In this document: piece after piece, positions 1 through 7,553 of the stretch
Layout of the letters: the number at the start of each line of letters is the position of its first letter
Position numbering within the stretch: position 1 is the first letter of the stretch
NCBI GenBank assembly: GCA_002393865.1
Contig: DGUD01000152.1
Coordinates: 1 to 13,634 of the forward strand
Length of the DNA stretch: 13,634 nucleotides
From: Treponema sp. UBA4319
GTDB lineage: Bacteria > Spirochaetota > Spirochaetia > Treponematales > Treponemataceae
Direction: 5' to 3'
Position numbers and translations under genes: made by a program
The notes under the pieces: generated by a model
The model's database searches: none
The model's input: the letters and a program-made list of their open reading frames with translations, nothing else
What the model was told of the DNA's origin: nothing

Positions 1-1144
1 CGCCGGTCGCCTTCATCTGCGTGCCAAGCTTACGGTCGGCATACACAAATTTGTCAAAGGGGAATTTCGGCATCTTTACGACAACATAGTCCAGCACCGG
101 CTCAAAGCAGGCGGCCGTTTTCTTGGTCACAAAGTTAGGTATCTCGTCAAGATTGTACCCTATCGCAATAAGCGTGGCGACCTTTGCAATCGGATAGCCG
201 GTCGCCTTGGATGCAAGTGCCGAAGAACGGGAAACGCGGGGGTTCACCTCGATAACCGCGTATTCAAAGCTATCGGGCTTCAGGGCGAACTGGCAGTTGC
301 AGCCGCCTTCCATCCCCAAGGAGCTTATGATATTGAGCGCCGCGGAGCGCAGCATCTGATACTCCTTGTCGCTGAGCGTAACAGCGGGCGCAATGACAAT
401 GCTGTCACCGGTATGGACGCCCACAGGGTCAAAATTCTCCATGGAGCAAACGGTAAGCACATTGCCCGCATGGTCACGCATCACCTCAAATTCAATCTCC
501 TTCCAGCCGGAAATGCAGCGCTCCACAAGAATCTGATGGATAGGCGAACGGTGCAGGCCGTTACGGGCAATCTCCTCCAGCTCCGCGTCATTGTGCACAA
601 TGCCGCCTCCGGTGCCGCCCAACGTAAAGGCCGGGCGGATTATCGCAGGAAAACCAATCCTGTCATGCACAAATGCCGCCGCATCCTCGTACGTCGTCAC
701 CACCTTGGAAGGAATGCACGGCTCGCCGATTGATTCCATCGTATCCTTAAAAAGCTGGCGGTCTTCCGCTTTGTCTATCGTCTCCGGCTTTGCGCCCAAA
801 AGCCGCACATGATGGCTTTCCAGAAAGCCGGACTTTGCCAGCTCCATGCACAAAGTCAGCCCCGTTTGTCCGCCCAGAGACGAAAGTATTGAATCAGGCT
901 TTTCTTTTTCGATAATGCGCTGGATTGTCTCCGGGATAAGCGGCTCGATATAAATCTGATCCGCCATGGCATGATCGGTCATAAGCGTGGCAGGATTCGA
1001 ATTCACCAGGACGACTTCCAGCCCCTGCTCCCGAAGGGCTTTGCAGGCCTGGCTCCCCGCATAGTCAAATTCGGCAGCCTGCCCGATAATAATCGGGCCA
1101 GAACCAATGACCATCACTTTGTGAATAGCAGGATTTAAAGGCAT
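1..1144 (-). CDS. carB: Carbamoyl-phosphate synthase large chain, N-terminal part (partial)
   Basis: CarB joins bicarbonate, ammonia from the glutaminase subunit CarA, and two ATP to make carbamoyl phosphate for pyrimidine and arginine synthesis in the cytoplasm. Translating the minus strand from the ATG at 1144 gives [20 protein letters not shown], the typical CarB start, then [20 protein letters not shown], the ATP-grasp glycine loop FTLGGTGGG and the block [20 protein letters not shown]. The frame stays open to the left edge, so about 381 of roughly 1,070 residues are present: the pre-ATP-grasp region and most of the first (carboxyphosphate) ATP-grasp domain. The start is set by AAGGAG six bases upstream. 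carA is not immediately upstream; carB appears to have its own promoter(s) and a possible attenuator (see 1291-1431). The upstream neighbour in the same direction is an unrelated operon ending in a cyclase. Family assignment is secure. Confidence 0.96.
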   Translation of the reverse strand, partial: MPLNPAIHKVMVIGSGPIIIGQAAEFDYAGSQACKALREQGLEVVLVNSNPATLMTDHAMADQIYIEPLIPETIQRIIEKEKPDSILSSLGGQTGLTLCMELAKSGFLESHHVRLLGAKPETIDKAEDRQLFKDTMESIGEPCIPSKVVTTYEDAAAFVHDRIGFPAIIRPAFTLGGTGGGIVHNDAELEEIARNGLHRSPIHQILVERCISGWKEIEFEVMRDHAGNVLTVCSMENFDPVGVHTGDSIVIAPAVTLSDKEYQMLRSAALNIISSLGMEGGCNCQFALKPDSFEYAVIEVNPRVSRSSALASKATGYPIAKVATLIAIGYNLDEIPNFVTKKTAACFEPVLDYVVVKMPKFPFDKFVYADRKLGTQMKATG

Positions 1145-1249
1145 TGTATACTCCTTAGGGGCAGCTCCACACATCGGAAGGCACTTGCGTCCTTTAGCCG
1201 ATGCGGCCCACAAGCAGCACTGCCATGGACTTTCCGGAAGCGGCTCCCT

Positions 1250-1277
1250 ATAATACGCGCTATAAAAATTTTCTTAA
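1250..1277 (-). promoter_or_regulatory. Probable carB-proximal promoter
   Basis: On the minus strand TTAAGA (1272-1277, 4 of 6 to the -35 consensus) is followed after 16 bases by TATTAT (1250-1255, 5 of 6 to the -10 consensus). Transcription would begin near 1243 and give a leader of about 100 nt before the carB ATG. The element lies just downstream of the intrinsic terminator, so it would let carB escape that terminator. It is AT-rich sequence, so a chance match is possible. Confidence 0.5.
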
Positions 1278-1290
1278 AAGAGAATCGGAC

Positions 1291-1328
1291 AAAAAAAATG
1301 TGGACAAACGCTAAAAAGCGGTCCACAT
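1291..1328 (-). terminator. Rho-independent terminator, minus strand
   Basis: Minus-strand sequence ATGTGGAC (1321-1328) pairs with GTCCACAT (1298-1305). Inside lies a second short stem CGCT/AGCG around a TTTT loop, with a 3-nt TTT bulge on the 3' side. A run of eight T follows at 1291-1298. This is a classic intrinsic terminator reading leftward. It would end readthrough from the cyclase operon (stop at 1575) and any transcript from the promoter at 1438-1466, and it lies about 150 bp upstream of the carB ATG. Confidence 0.88.
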
Positions 1329-1431
1329 ACACAAAGGAAAAAATACTAATAGTAGGAATAAGCAGCAGGCACGAACTGCCACAAAAAAACGGAGGAACTA
1401 CTAACTGCCTGAACGCTGCTGCTGTCATCGG
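1291..1431 (-). ncRNA. Candidate small RNA or attenuator leader upstream of carB
   Basis: A minus-strand promoter (-10 at 1438-1443) predicts a start near 1431, and the terminator ends the RNA near 1291, giving a transcript of about 141 nt. The 5' part can form a stem of AGCAGCA plus GGCA with TGCC plus TGCTGCT, with a 7-nt bulge. Its loop carries UUCCUCC (1391-1397), complementary to a GGAGGAA Shine-Dalgarno, followed by seven U. A frame starting with ATG at 1428 stays open through the terminator to 1135, 10 bases into carB, but has no ribosome site. The RNA could be a trans-acting sRNA, or the terminated form of a carB leader controlled by attenuation. No known RNA family was recognised. 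Confidence 0.5.
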
Positions 1432-1437
1432 CAAGAG

Positions 1438-1466
1438 AGTATAGCAGATTCTTTGCCTTTTGTACA
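1438..1466 (-). promoter_or_regulatory. Extended -10 promoter in the intergenic region
   Basis: On the minus strand TGTACA (1461-1466, 4 of 6 to TTGACA) is spaced 17 bases from TATACT (1438-1443, 5 of 6 to TATAAT). A TG lies one base before the -10 (TGCTATACT), the extended -10 signature. It is among the best-looking promoters in the window. It sits more than 100 bp after the cyclase stop and has no obvious gene before the terminator, which is why a small RNA or leader is proposed. Confidence 0.6.
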
Positions 1467-1574
1467 GCGAATCGGGGGATTTTTCTGCCCTCAGCATCTC
1501 AGAGCCCAGCCTCCGGCCGCCACGCACACAGCATGCGGCAAGAAAGCTGCATGGCGGCGCAGCAGGCAGCGGAA

Positions 1575-3590
1575 TCACACTTTCTTTGCCTTCCCTTCGT
1601 CCTCATCCAGATTCTTGACCACGGGCTTTGCGTTTACCTGTAGCTTTGCGTCCTTTATCTCGTCAAAGGTCTCTTTTATAGACAGCAAGAGATTGCGCCG
1701 CTCCTTGCTGGAAAGCAGCTTCAGGTCAACAGGCTTTTCGGGATAGATAAGCTCCCCACGGGAAGTTACTTTTGCAAATTCAACCTGCGAGCGGGCATTC
1801 TTCACTCTGACGGGGCGATAGCCTTTTATCGTTCCCGTTATACCTTTAAGCGAATACTCTCCGGCAACAACGCATTCTATCTCGTCGTTTACCAGCATGT
1901 ACGTCTCAGGACTCATAAGAATAGTATCAGGCTCAGCGGCAGCCTCAAAGCGGGCGGCCATATTCACATTGTTGCCGATAATCGTATAGTCCATCTTTGT
2001 CTCGGAGCCAAAGTTTCCTACCGTACAATAGCCCGTGTTTATGCCGACACGCACATGGAACGGATTCTCTATGCCGTTCCTGCGCCAGCGCTCCCTAAAA
2101 CTTATCAGGCTCTCCTGCATCTCCATCGCCATCTTGACGGCGCGTACCGCATGGTCTTTGTCTGATGTAAATTCGGGGTCGCCAAAGAATATCATCACGG
2201 CATCGCCGACATACTTGTCGATGGTACCGCCATACTTCTGCGCGATAGCCGCCATGCTGTCAAGGTAGGAGTTGAGCAGGCCGGACAAATCCTCCGGCTC
2301 CAGAGATTCCGTTGTCTTCGTAAAATTCACGACATCGGAAAAAAACACCGTCAGGCGCTTCCGGTAATGCTTGTCCACAGACGCGTCCCGCTCGCCACCC
2401 GCGATTGAGGCATACAGCTGGGGAGAAAGATAATGCTTCATCTTATCATTAAGCGTATTGATTGTCGCGGTACGCTCCGTCACCGTCCGCTCAAGAGACT
2501 GGTTCATATCCTGAATAGTCGCAATCTTATCAAAGAGCTGCGAGCGCAGCTCATTGAACGCATAGCCGAGGCGTCCGATTTCATCCTGCACCTGCAGGGC
2601 GACCTCATGCGACAAATCCCCGCCGCGCACGATATTCACGCTCTGGAGCAGCTGATCTATCGGATTCAGGATACTCGCAGAAATCCGCAGGATAAGAGAA
2701 ATGACCAGAACGGTAACAACGGTCGCTATGGCAATATACACCAGGATGGCCGTTATAAAGACCTTGCGATACTGGATTGAAGACAGATACAACCTGTACA
2801 CGGCGACAGGAAAATCAGACTCATCCACCAGCGCCTTGTACTCATTCAGACCGGAAGCAGCAAGGCTCAGATCCTCGTATGTCTTGCCGGAATACGCGAT
2901 ATTCTTGTAGAGCGAGAGATTGATAGGCAGCTCTCCGGTAGAGACGACGGTGCTCGCGTCCGTGTATATCGCCATCTCGCATTCAAGGTTGCGGGAAAGC
3001 TCCATAAAGAATTCCTGGTTCTCCACAAAAATAAAACTGACCATAACCACGCCGATTATCTCGTCGTTGTACATGACGGGGGCAGCAGAAACATACGCAG
3101 GAGTCTTCATGTTCAGGTTGTTGACCTGGCAGGGAGCCGTGCTCACAGAGCCTTTGAGGGCGTGCTGCAGCAATGCCGATTCACCGGAAGACAGGACGAC
3201 GCTATCGGTCAGCAAAAGCCCGGAAGCATTGAACACGGAAACCCTGAAAGAGGTACTTCCCTTCTCAAGCCCTTCCAGATACTCGCTGATTTTTATGCCG
3301 CTCTCAAGCTCAAGCCCCAGCTGGACGCTCCGCTGGGAAGCAAGGTTCTTCGCGTATTCCTCCGTCTCTTTCTTTTTGTCATCCATGAAAATTTCCGCAA
3401 GGGAAAGCTTGTTCCGTATCACGGACGTGCTTTCTTTCATCGTCGTATTATAGAAATACACAAGGGAAAAAGCACTCATCAAAAAAATTATGGAAAGCGA
3501 CACCAGCAGGAAATATCTTTGCAGCCTGCTCCGTATTGACTGTTTCCTGCTCACTTCCATGGAATCAACGGCTTCTCTCTGCTCACTCAT
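1575..3590 (-). CDS. Membrane class III adenylate cyclase with Cache-type sensor and HAMP
   Basis: This 671-residue protein should make cAMP from ATP at the inner face of the cytoplasmic membrane. Order: cytoplasmic start, TM about 25-48, extracytoplasmic Cache-like sensor about 50-275, TM about 277-301, HAMP region about 302-355, short coiled coil 355-385, class III catalytic domain about 410-590, and a charged tail to 671. The catalytic set looks complete: metal aspartates D419 (FFSD) and D463 (YVGD), adenine-selecting K459 and D534 (KMDYT), and transition-state N543 and R547 (NVNMAAR). The K/D pair argues for adenylate rather than guanylate cyclase. It is last in the five-gene operon; its ATG overlaps the LysRS stop by 8 nt, with an AGGGGGA ribosome site. 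The external sensor suggests that cAMP output follows a periplasmic ligand, possibly one shared with the other sensors of the operon. The ligand is unknown. Confidence 0.92.
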   Translation of the reverse strand: MSEQREAVDSMEVSRKQSIRSRLQRYFLLVSLSIIFLMSAFSLVYFYNTTMKESTSVIRNKLSLAEIFMDDKKKETEEYAKNLASQRSVQLGLELESGIKISEYLEGLEKGSTSFRVSVFNASGLLLTDSVVLSSGESALLQHALKGSVSTAPCQVNNLNMKTPAYVSAAPVMYNDEIIGVVMVSFIFVENQEFFMELSRNLECEMAIYTDASTVVSTGELPINLSLYKNIAYSGKTYEDLSLAASGLNEYKALVDESDFPVAVYRLYLSSIQYRKVFITAILVYIAIATVVTVLVISLILRISASILNPIDQLLQSVNIVRGGDLSHEVALQVQDEIGRLGYAFNELRSQLFDKIATIQDMNQSLERTVTERTATINTLNDKMKHYLSPQLYASIAGGERDASVDKHYRKRLTVFFSDVVNFTKTTESLEPEDLSGLLNSYLDSMAAIAQKYGGTIDKYVGDAVMIFFGDPEFTSDKDHAVRAVKMAMEMQESLISFRERWRRNGIENPFHVRVGINTGYCTVGNFGSETKMDYTIIGNNVNMAARFEAAAEPDTILMSPETYMLVNDEIECVVAGEYSLKGITGTIKGYRPVRVKNARSQVEFAKVTSRGELIYPEKPVDLKLLSSKERRNLLLSIKETFDEIKDAKLQVNAKPVVKNLDEDEGKAKKV

Positions 3591-5214
3591 TCGTTTCCCC
3601 CTGCAACAGCAGCAATAATTTCTCTTTCTTTATGAGGCAAAGCAACGTGGCAAGCCTCGGCCCTTTTTCTTTTCCCAGCAACAGCAGGTACAGTGCCCGG
3701 AACAACCGTTTCCTCGCGCCGTCCACTTGCTCTGCCGCAGGACATTCCTTGACAGGGACATCATACAGGATGCGCTTTGTCTCTTCCTCATCCACGAATT
3801 TATCGAGCGAAAGGCACAAGCGCCGCACCATCCGCTGCGTAGCCGCATCAAAGGAATTCCATGCGGCCGCATTGAATTCCGTCTGCAGCTGCGGCTGCTC
3901 CTCCGTTGCGTAATAGCGCAGCCACGCCTCTGCCGCCCAGATGCGGGGCTGCGCCGCAGCAAACAGCTCTTCGGAAGAGCCCTTAAAATGCATGATACGC
4001 GGCAGCATGTCTATGGCCGCCTTGCGGTTGCCGCCACCAATCGCAAGGGAAGTCGTTACGGTGCGGAATGGTATGCGCAGCTTTGAATTCCGCACGCCCC
4101 GCACGGAAATATCATAGATACGCTTGTCCAGCACCGAGCAATCGCCTTTCTCAACCTTGTCGCAGAATTCATCCCACTCGTGGTAGATGCGGAAAATACC
4201 ATTCTCCACATCCACAGAGAAAGCCTTGTTCGGGGCGTTTTTCAGCAGCAGCCAGCGGATGATGGCTGGCTCAAGCACAGCAACAAAGCGGGAAGCCAGC
4301 GTCCGCTCGCCCTGCGCCCGTGACACCTTGGCAATGCCCGGTATGCCGATAAAACGGTACAGGAGAGAAAAGGGAACCTTTCCGCCGAATATCTCCGTGG
4401 CAATCCTGCTGGACACCGAATAGCTGCCGGTATCGGTCAGCTGGTTTTCTCCGGAGCTCTCATAACAAACACCGTCGTCCGTCCAGCGCGCAGCCCAGTT
4501 GACCTTCCAGACAAGCTTTCCCTTAAAATTCTCTCCTATCACATACGAGCCGTTGTGCCCGCAGTTCCTGCAGGTATAGGACACCGTATCGGCAGCCTCA
4601 TCCCAAGCGGTGGCAAAGGTATTGTCCTTGCCGCATGCGCCACAATAAATCTCCAGCGGAAAATACGTTTCTTTTTTCTGCTTGTAATCCTCACTATCCG
4701 CATCCTTCGAATGATGCACAATGTCAAAGATTTCCTTGCGGCGCCGTATCGCCGTCCGTATATAATCGGCGTAATAGCCGGAGGTATACAATTCCTCCTG
4801 ATAATTGTAATACGGGAAAAAACCGCAGCTATGAAGGCAGCGCTCAAAATCGTGCATATAGTGCTCGCCATAAGACTGGTACGTGCCATCAAAATCAGGA
4901 ACATCATGCAGCGTTTTTCCCACATGGGCATCAACTGCTTCCCGCGACGTAAAATAGGGAATCTTGCAGAAATGGTCATAGTCGTCCCAATAATACACAA
5001 GCCGGGTCTTTATGTGCCGCCTGACCAATTCCTGCGCGACAAAGGAGCTTATCGCTATCTCCCTGAGAATTCCGAAGTGTATGGGCGCGGACGGCGTCAT
5101 TCCTGCCGCACAGACGACGGTCTTTCCGTCCATGCCCTTTTCCTTGAGGTAAGCAATCAGGGAATCACAGACTTCATCAAGCCAGAAACCCTTTCCTTTC
5201 AGCTCGTAAATCAT
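3583..5214 (-). CDS. lysS: Class I lysyl-tRNA synthetase homologue with altered ATP-site motifs
   Basis: This 543-residue protein aligns over its whole length with class I LysRS of spirochaetes and archaea: Rossmann start AAGMTPSAPIHFGILREI (36-53), YYWDDYD (74-80), a zinc-finger-like insert (C191, C194, C215, C218), WKVNWAARW (236-244) and the C-terminal GKEKGPRLA (514-522). The family would charge tRNA-Lys in the cytoplasm. The nucleotide-binding signatures depart from those of Borrelia LysRS as I remember it: HIGN is HFGI (46-49), GKDH is GENQ (255-258), and the KISSS-type loop is KVSRA (296-300, first lysine kept). It may therefore be a paralogue with a changed reaction rather than the housekeeping enzyme. 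The start overlaps the upstream stop by 4 nt (ATGA), with GGGGAG eight bases before it. Its place between a binding lipoprotein and a cyclase is odd for a synthetase. The family call is firm; tRNA-Lys charging activity is uncertain. Confidence 0.88.
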   Translation of the reverse strand: MIYELKGKGFWLDEVCDSLIAYLKEKGMDGKTVVCAAGMTPSAPIHFGILREIAISSFVAQELVRRHIKTRLVYYWDDYDHFCKIPYFTSREAVDAHVGKTLHDVPDFDGTYQSYGEHYMHDFERCLHSCGFFPYYNYQEELYTSGYYADYIRTAIRRRKEIFDIVHHSKDADSEDYKQKKETYFPLEIYCGACGKDNTFATAWDEAADTVSYTCRNCGHNGSYVIGENFKGKLVWKVNWAARWTDDGVCYESSGENQLTDTGSYSVSSRIATEIFGGKVPFSLLYRFIGIPGIAKVSRAQGERTLASRFVAVLEPAIIRWLLLKNAPNKAFSVDVENGIFRIYHEWDEFCDKVEKGDCSVLDKRIYDISVRGVRNSKLRIPFRTVTTSLAIGGGNRKAAIDMLPRIMHFKGSSEELFAAAQPRIWAAEAWLRYYATEEQPQLQTEFNAAAWNSFDAATQRMVRRLCLSLDKFVDEEETKRILYDVPVKECPAAEQVDGARKRLFRALYLLLLGKEKGPRLATLLCLIKKEKLLLLLQGETNE

Positions 5215-7553
5215 CTGATTTTCTCCCCGTAAATCTGATCCATTGTCGCAAGCGAGGCCAAAGAAATCTCATAGCCGATTTTGTTTGCCATATCGAGGTT
5301 CATCGCAATAGACGGCACTCCTACAAATTTCTGCGACAAAAGCCGAGGAACTTCGCCGTACAGCATAGATGCGATTTTGTCGGCATTGTACAGACCGATT
5401 TTCTCCGTCTCCAGCGAAGAAACCCCGAACAAGACGCCTTCCCTCACGCGGATGTCGCCTTCCAGCGCAAAAGAAGGAATCTTCGCATCCTCAAGGATTT
5501 TCCGCACCTGCGGCATAATATCATATTCCGTCAGCGCCGTTGAGGCACCGATGTACACCGCATCGCTGCGGGAGCAGACATCCCGGAGCGCGGCAAGATA
5601 CAGGGCAACCGTATCAGGGGCAACAGTCTCCTTGACATTCGTATTCCGCACAATCTCAAAGCCCATCTTGAGCGCGGCAAGCTCAACATCGTTGACGGCG
5701 CCGTAAAGGCGGCCATACTCATCGTCGCCATACACGATTCCGAGCTTCTTGAAACCGGTAAAATCATGGAACAGAAGCACCTGGCGCTGATATTGCGTCT
5801 GGTCAACGCGGCACGTCATAAAGTCCCTGCCGGAATCGTTGACGGAATACACGATGCCGGAGCCGACGGGATCCGTAATGCCTTCCAGCAGCACAGGAAC
5901 CGGGTACGAATCCATTCTGGCAAAGAGCTTACCCGCGATACCACCAAAACCGATGATAAGGTCTACATCCGGTTTGTCCTTCGCAAAGAGAAAATCCGCC
6001 TTGCCCGCGCTGCTGTCCCAGTCAAGGTTCACGAAATACTCCGGCGGGAATTCAATATAATTGCTGTATTCGCCCTGACTGAATATCTGGTATATACCGC
6101 TGACAGTCTCCGCCTCCGACACGTCGCAGGCAAGCTTTATCCAGCCGTTCGTCGTCAAACCTTTTACGATTCCCTTCAGATGCTCCGTAAATTCCCAGTA
6201 TTCGCCGCTCTCAACTACCGCTATGCGGAATTTCTTGCCATCAGCCCGTTTGCATGGCAGCAAAGACTGGCGGACAACAGCGGCGCCCTCCACATCCGTG
6301 CCCGCAAGCGTGCCGTGCGTATCGATATAGATTTCGTCAGAATTCACCAGCAAATCCATCGGTACCTTGTAGCCAATCTTGCGCGCGGTATCGAGGTTCA
6401 CCGCAAGAGATGCAAGGCTCTCAAAGCGCTGGCTCTGGGCACGGGGGCTCTCTCCGGCAAAAATGCGGGCAAGCTTGTTTGCCATCCAGATGCCGGAACG
6501 CTTCATCCCGCTCATCGTGGACAGGCTGAACAGTATGCCGTCCTTGACGCGCACCGTTCCTTCCAGAGAAAACGACGGAACCTTTGCCTCGTTAAGAATC
6601 GCGACAATCTGCGGCATAATATTGTATTCCGTAACCGCCGTAGAAGCACCGATGTAGACGGCATCAACCTGCTTTACAATCTTGCGCAGCGCATTCAGAT
6701 AGAGCTCAGGCGTATCATCGTCCATGAATTCCTTTACATCGGTATTCCGCACAATCTGGAAGGAGCGCTCCGCGGCGACGGACTCGATGGAGTTCACCGC
6801 GCCGTACAAAAGCCCGTACTCATCATTGCCGTAGATAATCCCCAGTTTGTCAAAGCCCACAATATCATGGAAAAGCCGGAGCTGCTGCTTATAAATATCA
6901 GGGTCTATCTTGTTGGTAAAGAAATCTTTGCCGGAATCATCGATAGTCTTCGTCACGCCGGCTTCCACACAGTCCGTTATCGCATCAGACAAAACCGGCA
7001 CCGGATAGGACTGCTTATTATAGAAAGCCTTTGCCGCCATACCGCCATAGGCGATAATCGCATCCAGCTGGGGCGGCACAGAACCAAAATACTTCCTCTG
7101 GAATTCGGCCTCGTTATCGCCCCACTGCAGGTTCACAAAATACTCCGGGACAATCTCGATAAAATCGCTGTATTTCTTGCTGTTCACCCACGAGACAAGC
7201 TCGTCGCAATGGGAAAAAGTTGTCGGCACAGAAAGCTTGTTGGCCCAGTCGATTTCAGAAAAACCTTCTACCAGCCCTTTGAAATTCTCAAAGAATTCCC
7301 AGTAATCCCCCGATATGACAATTCCGATTCTGAAACGCCGGTAGCCATCCCGATGAAAGGCTTCTATATTCTTGTCGCCGCTATCAGCAGCCTGAGGAAG
7401 CATGAGATTGTGCTTATAATGGGCATTGACCCAGGACACTTCCTTTGCAGCGCCCTTCCAGTAATTTGAGGAGCTCATACCATAGGAGCAGCCTGCCATC
7501 AGCAGGAAAAGGCAAAGCCCCGGCAGCAAAAGAAAAAGCTTATTTTTCCGCAT
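5211..7553 (-). CDS. Lipoprotein with two tandem ABC-type substrate-binding modules (PF04392-like)
   Basis: This is a 780-residue secreted lipoprotein. The signal peptide ends in the lipobox LMAGC, giving lipidation at C22. Two homologous halves follow, about 73-410 and 442-778. Matching landmarks are FRIGIVISGDYWEFFENFKG with FRIAVVESGEYWEFTEHLKG, YPVPVLSDAITD with YPVPVLLEGITD, LGIIYGNDEYGLLYGAVN with LGIVYGDDEYGRLYGAVN, and DAVYIGASTAVTEYNIMPQ with DAVYIGASTALTEYDIMPQ. The pattern (ITDPVGSGIV, IPSFALEGD, late NLDMANKIGY) fits the PF04392 ABC substrate-binding family, whose known members bind small ligands such as amino acids. One module is normally about 300 residues, so this is an internal duplication. 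No ABC permease or ATPase lies alongside, suggesting that it presents ligand to the sensor-MFS or cyclase instead of an importer. The start has GGAGG seven bases upstream and overlaps the MFS gene end by 14 nt. The ligand cannot be read from the sequence. Confidence 0.85.
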   Translation of the reverse strand: MRKNKLFLLLPGLCLFLLMAGCSYGMSSSNYWKGAAKEVSWVNAHYKHNLMLPQAADSGDKNIEAFHRDGYRRFRIGIVISGDYWEFFENFKGLVEGFSEIDWANKLSVPTTFSHCDELVSWVNSKKYSDFIEIVPEYFVNLQWGDNEAEFQRKYFGSVPPQLDAIIAYGGMAAKAFYNKQSYPVPVLSDAITDCVEAGVTKTIDDSGKDFFTNKIDPDIYKQQLRLFHDIVGFDKLGIIYGNDEYGLLYGAVNSIESVAAERSFQIVRNTDVKEFMDDDTPELYLNALRKIVKQVDAVYIGASTAVTEYNIMPQIVAILNEAKVPSFSLEGTVRVKDGILFSLSTMSGMKRSGIWMANKLARIFAGESPRAQSQRFESLASLAVNLDTARKIGYKVPMDLLVNSDEIYIDTHGTLAGTDVEGAAVVRQSLLPCKRADGKKFRIAVVESGEYWEFTEHLKGIVKGLTTNGWIKLACDVSEAETVSGIYQIFSQGEYSNYIEFPPEYFVNLDWDSSAGKADFLFAKDKPDVDLIIGFGGIAGKLFARMDSYPVPVLLEGITDPVGSGIVYSVNDSGRDFMTCRVDQTQYQRQVLLFHDFTGFKKLGIVYGDDEYGRLYGAVNDVELAALKMGFEIVRNTNVKETVAPDTVALYLAALRDVCSRSDAVYIGASTALTEYDIMPQVRKILEDAKIPSFALEGDIRVREGVLFGVSSLETEKIGLYNADKIASMLYGEVPRLLSQKFVGVPSIAMNLDMANKIGYEISLASLATMDQIYGEKIR

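Larger units (their letters stand above)
1145..1574. other. Gene-free region between cyclase operon and carB
   Basis: This 430-bp stretch has no convincing protein gene. On the minus strand it holds, in order of transcription: a 7-bp inverted repeat just after the cyclase stop (GCCGCCA at 1516-1522 with TGGCGGC at 1552-1558), an extended -10 promoter (1438-1466), a long-range stem (AGCAGCA and GGCA at 1361-1371 paired with 1406-1423), U-runs of 7, 6 and 5 bases, an intrinsic terminator (1291-1328), a second promoter (1250-1277) and the carB ribosome site. One minus-strand frame is open from 1578 to 1135, but its composition is unlike the neighbouring genes and it reads through the terminator. 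Confidence 0.7.

Noticed and set aside
1201..1244. A PyrR-binding loop in the carB leader (AGUCC near 1230)
   Set aside because: Only AGUCC matches; the GAGGNU half expected of PyrR sites is missing.
1135..1578. A 147-codon minus-strand frame filling the carB upstream region as a real protein gene
   Set aside because: No ribosome site, no family pattern, and it crosses a strong terminator. Kept only as a possible leader frame from the ATG at 1428.
5766..7469. A 567-codon plus-strand open frame opposite the tandem binding lipoprotein gene
   Set aside because: It is antisense to a clearly duplicated protein with family motifs; rich in Arg and His with no domain pattern. A codon-bias shadow.
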